Below, piece by piece: positions 26,039 through 34,833 of a stretch of DNA of 64,000 nucleotides. Source of the DNA: Candidatus Oscillochloris fontis (lineage in GTDB: Bacteria; Chloroflexota; Chloroflexia; Chloroflexales; Chloroflexaceae); contig NZ_RYFD01000016.1 of NCBI RefSeq assembly GCF_004138135.1, positions 1 through 64,000 of the forward strand, given 5' to 3'. The notes under the pieces are model-generated. The model searched no databases and was not told the origin of the DNA. It saw only the letters and a program-made list of their open reading frames with translations. A program made the translations under genes and the position numbers. Within the stretch, counting starts at the first letter, position 1, and each line of letters starts with the position of its first letter.

Positions 26039-27070
26039 ATGTCCGAGGAGCGACTAGTCAACCCCAGTGCCGATAGTGACGACCAGCAGGTCGAGAAGAG
26101 TCTGCGCCCGCGCAACCTCGCCGAGTTTATCGGCCAGGAGAAGACGGTCGATCAGCTCAAGATTGCGATCACCGCCGCCAAAGCGCGGACTGAGCCGCTC
26201 GATCATACGCTCTTCTACGGCCCACCGGGCTTGGGTAAAACCTCACTCGCCGGGGTGATTGCCCAGGAGATGGGGGTCAAGATCAAGATCACCAGCGGCC
26301 CGGCGATTGAACGCGCCGGGGATCTGGCGGCGGTGCTGACCAACCTGCAAAAAGACGATGTGCTCTTTATTGATGAGGTTCACCGGCTCAATCGGGCGGT
26401 TGAGGAGGTGCTCTACCCGGCGATGGAGGACTTCGCGCTCGATCTGATGGTGGGTAAGGGGCCGAGTGCGCGTAGCCTGCGGCTTAATCTGCCGCGTTTT
26501 ACGGTGGTCGGCGCAACGACCCGTGTCGCCCTGCTCACCTCGCCCTTGCGTGACCGCTTCGTCTCGGTGCATCGCCTGGTCTTCTACAGCGACGAGGCCA
26601 TGTGTGAGATCGTCACCCGCTCAGCGCGCATTCTGGGCATGCCGATCAGCAGTGAGGGGGCACGCGAAATTGGCCGCCGCGCCCGTGGCACCCCCCGTAT
26701 CGCCAACCGGCTGTTGCGCCGCGTGCGCGACTACGCCCAGGTGATTGGTGACGGGGTGATTGATGTGCCGGTGGCGCGAGCGGCGCTGACCCAACTTGAG
26801 GTAGATGAACTGGGGCTGGATGAGAATGATCGTCGCCTGCTGCACGCGATCATCGAACTCTTCAACGGCGGGCCGGTGGGCTTGAGTACCCTCGCCGCTG
26901 CGCTGGCCGAAGAGGTAGACGCAGTTGAGGATGTCTACGAGCCATTCTTGCTGCAACTCGGCTTCTTGCAGCGCACGCCACGCGGGCGCATTGCGACCCG
27001 CCGCGCCTATGAGCACCTCGGCATCCCCGTTCCAAACGCCGACGAAAATCAGCAGGCGCGGCTCTGGTAG
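26039..27070 (+). CDS. ruvB: Holliday-junction branch-migration ATPase RuvB
   Basis: 343 residues, normal length. AAA+ motor with [18 protein letters not shown], Walker [13 protein letters not shown], Walker [10 protein letters not shown], sensor VGATTR and a C-terminal winged helix ([30 protein letters not shown]). Works as hexamers with RuvA on recombination intermediates; ruvA and ruvC are not in this window. ATG 26039 with GAGGAG upstream. Its stop codon merges into the following hairpin-repeat cluster. Confidence 0.97.
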   Translation: MSEERLVNPSADSDDQQVEKSLRPRNLAEFIGQEKTVDQLKIAITAAKARTEPLDHTLFYGPPGLGKTSLAGVIAQEMGVKIKITSGPAIERAGDLAAVLTNLQKDDVLFIDEVHRLNRAVEEVLYPAMEDFALDLMVGKGPSARSLRLNLPRFTVVGATTRVALLTSPLRDRFVSVHRLVFYSDEAMCEIVTRSARILGMPISSEGAREIGRRARGTPRIANRLLRRVRDYAQVIGDGVIDVPVARAALTQLEVDELGLDENDRRLLHAIIELFNGGPVGLSTLAAALAEEVDAVEDVYEPFLLQLGFLQRTPRGRIATRRAYEHLGIPVPNADENQQARLW

Positions 27071-27290
27071 GGGCGCGTCGCGACGCGCCCACGGGATGTG
27101 GCGGTATGGTGGGAGACACGGGAATGGGCGCATCACGATGCGCCCCTACGGTTCTTCCTCTGCGCCCCCCGGCGTCCTCGGCGGTGAATAACCGGGGCGC
27201 ACGGGAATGGGCGCGTCGCGACGCGCCCCTACGGTTCTTCCTCTGCGCCCTTTGGCGTCCTCGGCGGTGAATAATCGGGGGCGCACATTC
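27068..27290. repeat. mosaic of GGGGCGCRTCGYGAYGCGCC hairpins
   Basis: Palindromes TAGGGGCGCGTCGCGACGCGCC and GGGCGCATCACGATGCGCCCC alternate with a TTCTTCCTCTGCGCCC-TCCTCGGCGGTGAATAA module. No gene; the open frames here are by-products of the repeats. The same mosaic fills 28324-28764. Confidence 0.8.
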
Positions 27291-27294
27291 TCTG

Positions 27295-27750
27295 TTATGC
27301 GATGATATTCTGCCATATATCAGCAGGAACCATTCGTGTGAGGTGCCCGACATTGGTGGTAGCAATAACAACGCTGTGTCCAGCCCCAATGAGCAATGCG
27401 GCTTGAGCAGCAAGAATAACATCACCATCAAGTGCATCACTAGCGGCAGTTGGTTTGCCTTGTTGTCGCAACTGTGCCCAAAATTCAGATGCGAGCAACA
27501 GGGTCTCAGTCGTAATTGTAAGGTAGCCGATACGTGCCCGGAGTGCATCAATCTGCTGCACTCCGTTCATACGTCGAGCACGTAATAATTCACGTCGTAC
27601 TTCATAGTCAGTAATATCAGGGACGCGAACATGTATTCCTCCCGTAAGCAAATTTTCCAACCATGTTCGACATGCATTTGCTTCTACCGATTTGGATGGC
27701 CCAGTTACCAAACCCAATGGGCCAGAATCCAGTAAGACGAAACGTTTCAT
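27295..27750 (-). CDS. PIN-domain toxin (VapC-like)
   Basis: 151 residues with the PIN acidic residues: Asp in FVLLDSGPLGLV, Glu in DITDYEVRREL, Asp in SDALDGDVILAAQA and the C-terminal VVIATTNVGHL. Expected to be a Mg-dependent ribonuclease. It is coupled (4-bp overlap, ATGA-type) to the upstream antitoxin-like gene. Both are bracketed by repeat clusters, which fits a mobile or recombining TA cassette. Confidence 0.85.
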   Translation of the reverse strand: MKRFVLLDSGPLGLVTGPSKSVEANACRTWLENLLTGGIHVRVPDITDYEVRRELLRARRMNGVQQIDALRARIGYLTITTETLLLASEFWAQLRQQGKPTAASDALDGDVILAAQAALLIGAGHSVVIATTNVGHLTRMVPADIWQNIIA

Positions 27751-28130
27751 TCTGATTGCTCCAAATGCGGAAAGAGCTTACGATACGAGGTACGATGGGC
27801 ATCAATGGAACGCATGACATCTTCCCAAGACTCGGTATCTTCATCATTATCTACTATCTCCGCAGCACTCCACGAGCGAAGTAGGGTAATTGCTCTGTCA
27901 GGCGAGACATCACCCGGAACCATAAAATCATCCATATTCATGGTTGCTGCCAGTGCTCGAATGTGTGGCATGATCTGAACATAGAGAGGGATTTCTTGCA
28001 ACACTATGGTTTGGAGTTGGTCAGCAAGCATTTCCTGAGCCAGCAAGTTTTCGGCTTTGCCTTGACGCTGGGCCTCTGTATGCAGGCGTGCATAGAGTTC
28101 GGGAGATAAACTAATCGTTATTGTATTCAT
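27747..28130 (-). CDS. antitoxin partner of the PIN toxin
   Basis: 127 residues. The N-terminus (NTITISLSPELYARLHTEAQRQGKA) reads as a ribbon-helix-helix DNA-binding segment. The acidic C-terminal half (IVDNDEDTESWEDVMRSID) would wrap the toxin. Directly upstream of, and overlapping, the PIN gene. Its own ATG overlaps the stop of a remnant frame at 28127. Confidence 0.75.
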   Translation of the reverse strand: MNTITISLSPELYARLHTEAQRQGKAENLLAQEMLADQLQTIVLQEIPLYVQIMPHIRALAATMNMDDFMVPGDVSPDRAITLLRSWSAAEIVDNDEDTESWEDVMRSIDAHRTSYRKLFPHLEQSE

Positions 28131-28323
28131 CTTGGCTCCTCCGCCCGCGCCAACAGATCTGCCAGCGCATAGTTCACACTTGTCACCCCAAAGTCCGGCT
28201 CACGCTGAAAGGGTTGACGTATATACTGTACCCGATGTGCGCCATCAGGCGCAAAAAGTACTAGCGCCAATATGTGAGGAAGGAGGGATATGATACACCG
28301 ATTGGGGTATCGGGAAACCCAAA
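28127..28323 (-). pseudogene. possible 3' remnant of a lost gene
   Basis: About 65 codons ending in an ATGA overlap with the antitoxin start read ALVLFAPDGAHRVQYIRQP and DFGVTSVNYALADLLARAEE. This looks like genuine protein, unlike the repeat-coded codons upstream. It has no ATG of its own and fades into the hairpin mosaic at 28324. I infer the C-terminus of a gene truncated by repeat-associated rearrangement; the family is unknown. Confidence 0.35.
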
Positions 28324-28764
28324 GGGGCGTAGGGGCGCGTCGCGACGCGCCCACGGGATGCCGCACCAGTACGGGGGGGCACGGGAATGGGCGCATCACG
28401 ATGCGCCCCTACGGTTCTTCCTCTGCGCCCCTCGGCGTCCTCGGCGGTGAATAACCGGGGGGGCACGGGAATGGGCGCATCGCGATGCGCCCCTACGGTT
28501 CGTTCTCTGCGCCCCTCGGTATCCTCGGCGGTGAATAACCGGGGCGCACGGGAATGGGCGCATCACGATGCGCCCCTACGGATGGGGTGATGCGGATGTA
28601 GGGGCGCGTCGTGACGCGCCCACGGGATGTGGCGGTATGGTGGGGGGCACGGGCATGGGCGCATCGCGATGCGCCCCATACGGTTCTTCCTCTGCGCCCC
28701 TCGGCGTCCTCGGCGGTGAATATGTTCTACCGCAGAGGAGCGCAGAGGTACGCAGAGGATGGAG
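28324..28764. repeat. 440-bp mosaic of hairpin repeats
   Basis: At least seven GGGGCGC-type palindromes (cores TCGCGA, TCACGA, TCGTGA) alternate with CGGTTCTTCCTCTGCGCCCCTC and CCTCGGCGGTGAATAA modules, and the stretch ends in a GCAGAGGAGCGCAGAGG segment. Repeats occur in both senses. No coding potential beyond shadows. Confidence 0.85.
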
Positions 28765-28777
28765 CGATGGCGCATCT

Positions 28778-29098
28778 TTAGCCAATAGCTACCTCTTCGT
28801 AGGTGCCTACACCAGCCCGCTGAACAGCCGCTTGAACAGCATCAAGATGTCCCTGTATCTTGGGCCAAGATGTGGAGCAAAGAACTACAATGGCGATGTG
28901 ACGGGTATTCAGGTTTTGTTGGTAGCGGAGATTCTGATCAGTTGTAATCAGCAGGTCTATACCGGCTAATTCAGCTTGGGCGAGAAGTTGCCCATTGGTA
29001 AGTTCTGCCCATCCCCGTTCATAGGTTGTCGTGACAAGATGCGTGCCGAGGTAGCGTCGAAGTGGGACAGGCGTACCTTGATCAAACAGAATATTCAT
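28778..29098 (-). CDS. DUF5615-type PIN-like toxin
   Basis: 106 residues. NILFDQGTPVPLRRYLG at the N-terminus, LAGIDLLITTDQNLRYQQNL in the middle and AIVVLCSTSWPKIQ fit the PIN-like DUF5615 family, with acidic residues at LFDQ and TTDQN. Its ATG overlaps the stop of the DUF433 gene by 4 bp. DUF433/DUF5615 pairs are accepted toxin-antitoxin candidates; activity here is inferred. Confidence 0.8.
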   Translation of the reverse strand: MNILFDQGTPVPLRRYLGTHLVTTTYERGWAELTNGQLLAQAELAGIDLLITTDQNLRYQQNLNTRHIAIVVLCSTSWPKIQGHLDAVQAAVQRAGVGTYEEVAIG

Positions 29099-29325
29099 GC
29101 TGCTGCCCGTATGCTCAACACCGCAACTTCGTAGTTCAATACCGCTTCCACATCAACCCGTTGGACACCAGGAAACCATTCAAGAAATTGGTCTATGGTT
29201 GCGCCATCGCGCAGATTCTCAAACAATGCAGCAACCGGAACTCGTGTTCCTCGAAAGACCCATGCGCCACTTACCACATCAGGGCGCGACTCGACGGCTG
29301 CAAGATGTTTCCACGCTTCTTTCAT
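29095..29325 (-). CDS. DUF433 antitoxin
   Basis: 76 residues from ATG 29325, which has AGGAGG close upstream. The longer frame to 29493 runs through a repeat and is rejected. Signature RPDVVSGAWVFRGTRVPVAALFENLRDG..IDQFLEWFPGV is the DUF433 winged-helix domain. It precedes and overlaps the DUF5615 gene, the normal antitoxin-toxin order for this pair. Confidence 0.88.
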   Translation of the reverse strand: MKEAWKHLAAVESRPDVVSGAWVFRGTRVPVAALFENLRDGATIDQFLEWFPGVQRVDVEAVLNYEVAVLSIRAAA

Positions 29326-29384
29326 CGCAGTCCTCCTTATGGTTGAGGAGTCAACCCGCACGTGGATTGTAGCATACGACCATG

Positions 29385-29490
29385 TGGCTTCGACAGGCTC
29401 GGCTTCGACAAGCTCAGCCAGCGACACCGCTCCGTTGGCTGAGCCTGTCGAAGCCAACGCGCCGCAGCCTTCGACAAGCTCAGCCACCGT
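29385..29490. repeat. GGCTTCGACAAGCTCAGCC repeat cluster
   Basis: Direct and inverted copies of GGCTTCGACARGCTCRGCC within about 100 bp; the inverted copy reads GGCTGAGCCTGTCGAAGCC. Noncoding, between the DUF433 gene and the argA-like gene. Confidence 0.75.
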
Positions 29491-30032
29491 CACCCCACCT
29501 CCCTGATCATCGCGATCTCATCACACAACTCCTGCTTGAAACAGGTCTTGCAATCCTGCCAGATCTTGTGTGGCAAGTGGATCTTGGGGATTTCGTGGAA
29601 GCCCATGTGGCTGAAGAAGCCGACCTGGAGCGTGAGGGCGAAGAGGGTTGGGATGCCCAACTCCTGCGCTTCATCAATCAGTGGCTCTACCAGATGCCGC
29701 CCCAGCCCCTTGCCCTGAAAGTCCGGGTGTACCGCCACACTCACTACTTCGGCCATGTCGGCCCAGGTGATATTCAACCCCGCACAACCCACCACCTCAC
29801 CATCAGCAACCGCAACGTTCAGCGAACGCACGCGGTTGTAGAGTTGATCCATCGTTTTGGGCAGCATGTCACCACGCGCCGCATAGTAGTTGATGATCTC
29901 ATAGAGACGAGGCACATCGCGGACATGGGCACGGCGCACGATCAACTCGGCGTCGGGCCGCGCATGCAGCTTGGGGAGCGAGATGGGTGGGTTGTAGATC
30001 GGGGTGAGTGGACTCATGGCGGTGGCTTTCAT
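29490..30032 (-). CDS. short N-acetylglutamate-synthase-type GNAT acetyltransferase
   Basis: 180 residues from ATG 30032, overlapping the argH stop (ATGA). A GNAT fold with VSVAVHPDFQGKGLGRHLVEPLI (acetyl-CoA loop) and a C-terminal Cys cluster IWQDCKTCFKQELCDEIAM. A like Cys pattern is found in the NAGS domain fused to ArgH in marine ArgH(A) proteins. Position as last gene of the arg operon supports acetylation of glutamate. The stand-alone short NAGS form is known in several phyla; activity is inferred. It lacks the amino-acid-kinase domain of classical ArgA. Confidence 0.8.
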   Translation of the reverse strand: MKATAMSPLTPIYNPPISLPKLHARPDAELIVRRAHVRDVPRLYEIINYYAARGDMLPKTMDQLYNRVRSLNVAVADGEVVGCAGLNITWADMAEVVSVAVHPDFQGKGLGRHLVEPLIDEAQELGIPTLFALTLQVGFFSHMGFHEIPKIHLPHKIWQDCKTCFKQELCDEIAMIREVG

Positions 30033-31411
30033 TCTTGGGTGAGCAGATCGCGCCAGCGTGCGCATTGCTCAGCGACCCGCTGCGGTGCGGTGCCGCCGAG
30101 GCTCTCTTTGCGACTGACGCTGCGGCTGAAGTCGAAGATTGCGTAGACGTGCTCATCGAAGTTGGGTTGGACTGCCTGGTATTCGCTCAGCGGCAGCTCG
30201 CGCAGCGGCTTGCCCAGTTCGATACTGCGCCGTACTAGCCGCCCGGACTTGGCGTGTGCTTCGCGGAAGGGTACCCCCAACCGCACCAACTCATCGGCGA
30301 GGTCGGTGGCCAGCATGGCGTCATCGAGGGCGGCCCGCATGCGCTCCGGGTTGGCCTCCATCGTCTGCACCACGGCGGCGGCCACGCGCAGGCCCAGATC
30401 GAGCGTGTCGAGGCTGTCAAAGAATGGCTCTTTGTCCTCTTGCAGATCCTTGTTGTAGGTGGTGGGTAGCCCCTTCAGCGTGGTGAGCAGGCCCACCAAG
30501 TTGCCGATCAGCCGCCCGCTCTTGCCGCGCAGCAACTCCATACTATCGGGGTTCTTCTTCTGCGGCATGAGGCTGGAGCCGGTACTGTAGGCATCGGCCA
30601 GTTCGACAAAGCCAAACTCGGCACTGCTATACAGCACCAGATCTTCGGCCAAGCGGCTCAGGTGAATGCCGGTCAGCGCAAAGCCGAAGAGCAACTCGGC
30701 CACAAAGTCGCGGTCGGAGACGGCATCGAGCGAGTTGCCCGCCACAGCATCGAACTCATCGAGCAGTTCGGTGAGGCGTTCGCGTTCCACCCCCAACGAA
30801 TTGCCCGCCAGTGCGCCCGCACCGAGCGGCAGAGTACGGGCGCGGGCGGTAGCGTCGGCGATGCGCTGGCGGTCGCGCTCGATCATCTCCACAAATGCCA
30901 GACACCAGTGGCCAAAGGTGATCGGCTGGGCGCGTTGCAGATGGGTATAGCCCGGCATGACCGTGGCGGTGTGGCGTTCGGCCTGTTCGAGCAACGCCAC
31001 CTGCAAGCCCATGAGGCGCTCGTCAATCATCCGGGCGGCCCCAATCGCAAAGAGGCGCATATCGGTCGCCACCTGATCGTTGCGCGAACGCCCGGTGTGC
31101 AGCTTGAGCGCCACTTCTCCCACCAGTTCACCCAGGCGGCGCTCGACAGCGGTATGGATGTCCTCGTCGCTTGGCTTGGCCTCGAAGCGCCCATCGGCAA
31201 ACTCGCGCCGCACCAACTCCAGCCCCTGGACCAACTGCTCCTGCTCATCACTCGTGATCAAGCCCGCCTCGGCCAGCGCACTGGCCCAGGCGATGCTGCC
31301 ACTAATATCACAGGCAGCCAGGCGCACATCAAAGCGGAATGAATCGTTATAGAGCGACATCTCTGCCGCAGTCGGGGCACTAAAGCGCCCGCCCCAAAGT
31401 TTATGCTCCAT
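30029..31411 (-). CDS. argH: argininosuccinate lyase
   Basis: 460 residues. Cleaves argininosuccinate to arginine and fumarate. Start HKLWGGRFSAPTAAEM; KLHTGRSRNDQVATDMRLF, the catalytic TVMPGYTHLQRAQP and the flexible signature GSSLMPQKKNPDSMELLRGK are all present. Fourth gene of the operon, 15 bp after argJ; its stop overlaps the start of the acetyltransferase. Confidence 0.98.
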   Translation of the reverse strand: MEHKLWGGRFSAPTAAEMSLYNDSFRFDVRLAACDISGSIAWASALAEAGLITSDEQEQLVQGLELVRREFADGRFEAKPSDEDIHTAVERRLGELVGEVALKLHTGRSRNDQVATDMRLFAIGAARMIDERLMGLQVALLEQAERHTATVMPGYTHLQRAQPITFGHWCLAFVEMIERDRQRIADATARARTLPLGAGALAGNSLGVERERLTELLDEFDAVAGNSLDAVSDRDFVAELLFGFALTGIHLSRLAEDLVLYSSAEFGFVELADAYSTGSSLMPQKKNPDSMELLRGKSGRLIGNLVGLLTTLKGLPTTYNKDLQEDKEPFFDSLDTLDLGLRVAAAVVQTMEANPERMRAALDDAMLATDLADELVRLGVPFREAHAKSGRLVRRSIELGKPLRELPLSEYQAVQPNFDEHVYAIFDFSRSVSRKESLGGTAPQRVAEQCARWRDLLTQE

Positions 31412-31426
31412 GGTGTAGCAACCCTA

Positions 31427-32650
31427 TTAGGTGCGGTATTCCGCATTGATACGCACATAATCCAAGGAAAAATCGCACGTCCACACCGTCGCCGCGCCAT
31501 CGCCCAGACCCAGATCGGCATCAATCGCAATCTCGGCCACATTCAGCAGATCGCTGGCTGCGCACTCATCGAAGGGCAGCGGCAACCCGGCTTCCAAGAC
31601 GCGCATCCCACCGAACGAGAGCAGCACCCGGTCGGGGTCAACCGTCGCCCCGGAGTAGCCAATCGCACACAAGACCCGGCCCCAGTTGGGATCGGCGCCA
31701 TAGAGCGCGGTCTTGACCAGCGGACTCTTGGCGATGGTCATGGCGGCCAGTTTAGCATCGGCATTGCTGGTGGCCCCGCGCACGGTGATGGTGACAAAGC
31801 GGGTGGCCCCTTCGCCATCGCGCACGACGGCCTGGGCCAGATGCTGACAGATCGCGGTCAATCCGGCAAAGAAGGCCGCTCCATCGGGGCTATCGAGGTC
31901 ACTGATCTCCGGGTTACCCGCTGCTCCATTGGCCATAACCAGTAGCGTATCATTGGTACTCGTGTCGCCATCAATACTGATACTATTGAAACTGAGGTCG
32001 GCGGCGCGGCGCAGGGCGGTATCGAGGCATGCCGGCGTGATCGCGGCATCACTCGTGATCGTGGCCAGCAGCGTGGCCATATTGGGATGGATCATCCCCG
32101 CGCCCTTGCTCATCCCCCCCAGGGTGATGCTGCTACCAGAGGGCAACGCCACCTGCACCGCGCAGTACTTGGGCTTCGTGTCGGTGGTCATGATCGCCCG
32201 CGCCGCCGCCGGGCCATGCGCCGCATCCAGCCCCTGCGCCGCCACACCGATTCCGTTCAGGATCTTCGCCACTGGCACCGGTACGCCAATGGTTCCGGTT
32301 GACATCACAAAGACCGAATCCTCAGGCAGACCGAGGGCGGCTTCGGTGGCACGCACCATCGCCAACGCGGCCGCATCACCATCAGAGCCAGTGCAGGCAT
32401 TGGCGTTGCCCGCATTGATCACCACCGCCCGCAGGCTACTGGCACTACGCTGCATCAGCGCCATATCGTAGCGTACCGGAGCCGCCTTGACCAGATTGGT
32501 GGTAAAGATCGCCGCCGCGCTACAGGCACGCTCACTCACCACCAGCGCCAGGTCATCACGATCCCGGTACTTAATGCCACACGCCGTCGTTGCCGCCGCC
32601 CACCCCGCCGGAGAAGCCGGGTGGCCATCTTCTACAAACGTGATCGTCAT
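31427..32650 (-). CDS. argJ: glutamate N-acetyltransferase / amino-acid N-acetyltransferase
   Basis: 407 residues. Transfers acetyl from N-acetylornithine to glutamate (and, if bifunctional, from acetyl-CoA). Autoprocessing motif GGMSKGAGMIHPNMATLLA; cleavage before Thr193 would give alpha and beta chains. IFTTNLVKAAPVRYD and VINAGNANACTG are further landmarks. It lies 3 bp after the histidine-phosphatase gene. The argA-like gene at the operon end suggests two routes to N-acetylglutamate. Confidence 0.97.
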   Translation of the reverse strand: MTITFVEDGHPASPAGWAAATTACGIKYRDRDDLALVVSERACSAAAIFTTNLVKAAPVRYDMALMQRSASSLRAVVINAGNANACTGSDGDAAALAMVRATEAALGLPEDSVFVMSTGTIGVPVPVAKILNGIGVAAQGLDAAHGPAAARAIMTTDTKPKYCAVQVALPSGSSITLGGMSKGAGMIHPNMATLLATITSDAAITPACLDTALRRAADLSFNSISIDGDTSTNDTLLVMANGAAGNPEISDLDSPDGAAFFAGLTAICQHLAQAVVRDGEGATRFVTITVRGATSNADAKLAAMTIAKSPLVKTALYGADPNWGRVLCAIGYSGATVDPDRVLLSFGGMRVLEAGLPLPFDECAASDLLNVAEIAIDADLGLGDGAATVWTCDFSLDYVRINAEYRT

Positions 32651-32653
32651 AGG

Positions 32654-33352
32654 TTAGGACTCACTTGATCGCAAATTTGCTGGAGGCGGATCTTCCCAAC
32701 GCACCGCCTCTTTGACTTCGATACCGTGGAGGTGTTCAGTATCGTTATAGATATTGAGCCGCCAGAGACCACGACGGCGACGATTGACATATTCCCAGTG
32801 GGTAAGACTGGTGTTGCGGGTATGGAAATCGGTGGGAGGGAGCACCATACTGGGCATACGGAAGAAGTGGATGAAGGCGGCATCAATCACCCCGCCGTGG
32901 CAAACGATCACGATGGTTTTGCCCGCATGCTCTTCGGTAATACGGGCAAGCGCCCGCGCCACCCGCAGCGAGAACGTGCCCCAACTATCCCCATTGGGGG
33001 CAATCGGGCGCAGCGGGTAGGTATCGAAATCGGGGTGGCCGAACTTCTCCCACGCCTCGTTGGTGGTCATACCATCAGCATCACCCATGTTCATCTCTTG
33101 CACCTCATCATCAAAGATGATCGGCAAGCCAAACGCGGGTTGAATGATCTCAGCGGTTTCACGCGCACGCGGCATGGTACTAGCGATCAACACATCGGGA
33201 ACGATCTCGCGGGTGCGTATGAGGCGATCCCGCAGCCGCTCAGCCTGCTTGCGGCCAAGCTCGGTCAGGCCGGTGTCACCGATCATCCCTGGGATGATCG
33301 GTTTGACATTCGTCACTGCCTCGCCGTGCCGGATGAGATAGAGATGGGTCAT
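32654..33352 (-). CDS. histidine phosphatase (phosphoglycerate-mutase-like)
   Basis: 232 residues from ATG 33352. Catalytic LIRHGEAVTN at the N-terminus (phospho-His in RHG) and the second His in IVCHGGVIDA. The C-terminus has a Trp/Arg-rich stretch (WEYVNRRRRGLWRLNIYND). It could be a cofactor-dependent phosphoglycerate mutase or a phosphatase on a small substrate. It sits inside the arg operon between argG and argJ, 3 bp from argJ. A role in arginine synthesis is not known for the family. The palindrome at 33372 separates it from argG. Confidence 0.85.
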   Translation of the reverse strand: MTHLYLIRHGEAVTNVKPIIPGMIGDTGLTELGRKQAERLRDRLIRTREIVPDVLIASTMPRARETAEIIQPAFGLPIIFDDEVQEMNMGDADGMTTNEAWEKFGHPDFDTYPLRPIAPNGDSWGTFSLRVARALARITEEHAGKTIVIVCHGGVIDAAFIHFFRMPSMVLPPTDFHTRNTSLTHWEYVNRRRRGLWRLNIYNDTEHLHGIEVKEAVRWEDPPPANLRSSES

Positions 33353-33371
33353 GGTGGTTGATGTTTCTTTA

Positions 33372-33414
33372 TTTTGGTGGTGTTGGGCGGCAAAGCCGCC
33401 CAACACCACCAAAA
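33372..33414. repeat. 43-bp perfect palindrome within the arg operon
   Basis: 20-bp arms TTTTGGTGGTGTTGGGCGGC with loop AAA, in the 70-bp gap between argG and the phosphatase gene. It could attenuate or stabilise the operon message. Confidence 0.85.
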
Positions 33415-33422
33415 AACAGGGC

Positions 33423-34625
33423 TTACTTCAAAAATGCCTGCACCTTCATACTCAAACCATAGAGCCGAATGAACGCCTCGGCATCCTTCTGATTGTAGAC
33501 CATGTCGGGGCCGAAGGTGGCCAGATCCTCGCGGTAGAGCGAGAAGGGCGAGCGCCGCCCGACCACAATCGCATTGCCCTTGTAGAGCTTGAAGCGCACC
33601 TCGCCGGTCATATTCTCCTGAGTCGAGCGCACAAAGGCGTCATAGTGCTCACGGATGGGGGTGAACCAGCGCCCGTTATAGACCAGATCGGCATAGTCGA
33701 GCGCGATGCGATCCTTGGCCCGCATCGTCTCTTTGTCCAGCACGATGCTCTCTAGCTCGCGGTGCGCGGTGTAGAGCAGCGTCCCGCCGGGGGTCTCATA
33801 GACGCCGTGGCTCTTCATACCCACCAGGCGGTTCTCGACCAGATCAATCCGCCCGATGCCATGCTTGCCACCGATGCGGTTCAGTTCGTCCATGAGTGGC
33901 ACGAGGCCCAGTTCCTGGCCGTTCACGGCGGTGGGCACACCCTTGACAAAGGTGATCGTCAACTCTTCGGGGGTATCCGGGGCATTCTCCGGGCTGACCG
34001 AGATCATGAACATGCCCTCTTCCGGCTCATTCCATGGATCTTCGAGGATACCACCCTCGTGGCTCAGATGCCACAGATTGCGGTCGCGGCTATAGATCTT
34101 CTCGGCAGTCGCCGTGACGGGCACGTTATACTCGGCGGCATAATCGAGGGCATCCTGGCGACTCTTGATTGACCATTCGCGCCACGGGGCGATGATCTTC
34201 AGGCGCGGGTTAAGGGCGAAGAAGGTGAGTTCAAAGCGCACCTGATCGTTACCCTTGCCGGTAGCACCGTGGCACACCGCATCAGCCCCTTCCTCCTCGG
34301 CGATGAGTACCTGGTGGCGGGCGATGATCGGGCGCGCAAACGAGGTGCCGAGGAGGTACTTGCGCTCATAGATCGCCCCGGCCTGCAACGTCGGCAGAAT
34401 ATAGTCGCGCATAAACTCTTCACGCAGATCGCGCACGATCAGCTTGCTGGCCCCAGAGGCGAGCGCCTTCTCCTCCAGCCCCTCCAGTTCCTCGGCCTGG
34501 CCCAAGTCGGCACAGAAACAGATCACCTCACAGCCATAATTCTCGCGCAGCCAAGGCACAATCACCGACGTATCCAGACCACCCGAATAGGCCAATACAG
34601 CCTTCTTGACATCGCCCTTTGCCAT
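33423..34625 (-). CDS. argG: argininosuccinate synthase
   Basis: 400 residues. Joins citrulline and aspartate with ATP. N-type ATP loop [33 protein letters not shown] and [14 protein letters not shown] are family landmarks. ATG 34625 follows an AGGAGAG-type RBS. First structural gene of the arg operon, placed about 50 bp after an intrinsic terminator and an arginine-rich leader ORF, so its transcription is probably controlled by attenuation. Confidence 0.98.
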   Translation of the reverse strand: MAKGDVKKAVLAYSGGLDTSVIVPWLRENYGCEVICFCADLGQAEELEGLEEKALASGASKLIVRDLREEFMRDYILPTLQAGAIYERKYLLGTSFARPIIARHQVLIAEEEGADAVCHGATGKGNDQVRFELTFFALNPRLKIIAPWREWSIKSRQDALDYAAEYNVPVTATAEKIYSRDRNLWHLSHEGGILEDPWNEPEEGMFMISVSPENAPDTPEELTITFVKGVPTAVNGQELGLVPLMDELNRIGGKHGIGRIDLVENRLVGMKSHGVYETPGGTLLYTAHRELESIVLDKETMRAKDRIALDYADLVYNGRWFTPIREHYDAFVRSTQENMTGEVRFKLYKGNAIVVGRRSPFSLYREDLATFGPDMVYNQKDAEAFIRLYGLSMKVQAFLK

Positions 34626-34677
34626 GATCCAACTCTCCTGTTGTTATCCGTAGCGTATCGAAAAAATCGCACAAAAG

Positions 34678-34708
34678 AAGCCAGCTTGCGCTCTGGCAAT
34701 GCTGGCTT
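34678..34708 (-). terminator. attenuator terminator upstream of argG
   Basis: Minus strand: AAGCCAGC (34708-34701) pairs with GCTGGCTT (34685-34678), extended inside by TTGC/GCAA around a 6-nt loop, one bulge, 12 paired bases. CTTTT and then a TTTTTT run follow. It lies between the leader ORF and argG, so it must be bypassed for argG to be expressed. Confidence 0.9.
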
Positions 34709-34734
34709 GGGAACCTCACGGTGGGCAAGCGCGA

Positions 34735-34812
34735 CTAGCCAGGGCGGGTGGCTGGCTGGGGACGACGCTGACGACGGCGCTTCTGCTGCGACACGTTTTG
34801 GTCCTTGATCAT
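34735..34812 (-). CDS. arginine-rich leader peptide of the arg operon
   Basis: A 25-codon frame starts with ATG at 34812 (AGGAAG about 8 bases upstream) and ends with TAG at 34735. Residues 11-17 are Lys-Arg-Arg-Arg-Gln-Arg-Arg, and another Arg is at 23, so 6 of 25 codons are arginine. The RNA just after the RRQRR block holds AGCCAG (34757-34752), which can pair with CTGGCT (34742-34737) spanning the stop codon. That same CTGGCT can pair instead with the 5' arm of the terminator (34707-34702). This is the standard 1:2, 2:3, 3:4 layout of ribosome-mediated attenuation. Stalling at Arg codons would free the antiterminator and switch on argG. Confidence 0.85.
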   Translation of the reverse strand: MIKDQNVSQQKRRRQRRPQPATRPG

Positions 34813-34833
34813 CGCGTATTGCTTCCTGGCGAG

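Noticed and set aside
28127-28399. Full-length small protein of 90 codons upstream of the PIN-type antitoxin
   Set aside because: Its first third is encoded by the hairpin repeat; only the last 65 codons look protein-like, so it is listed as a remnant.
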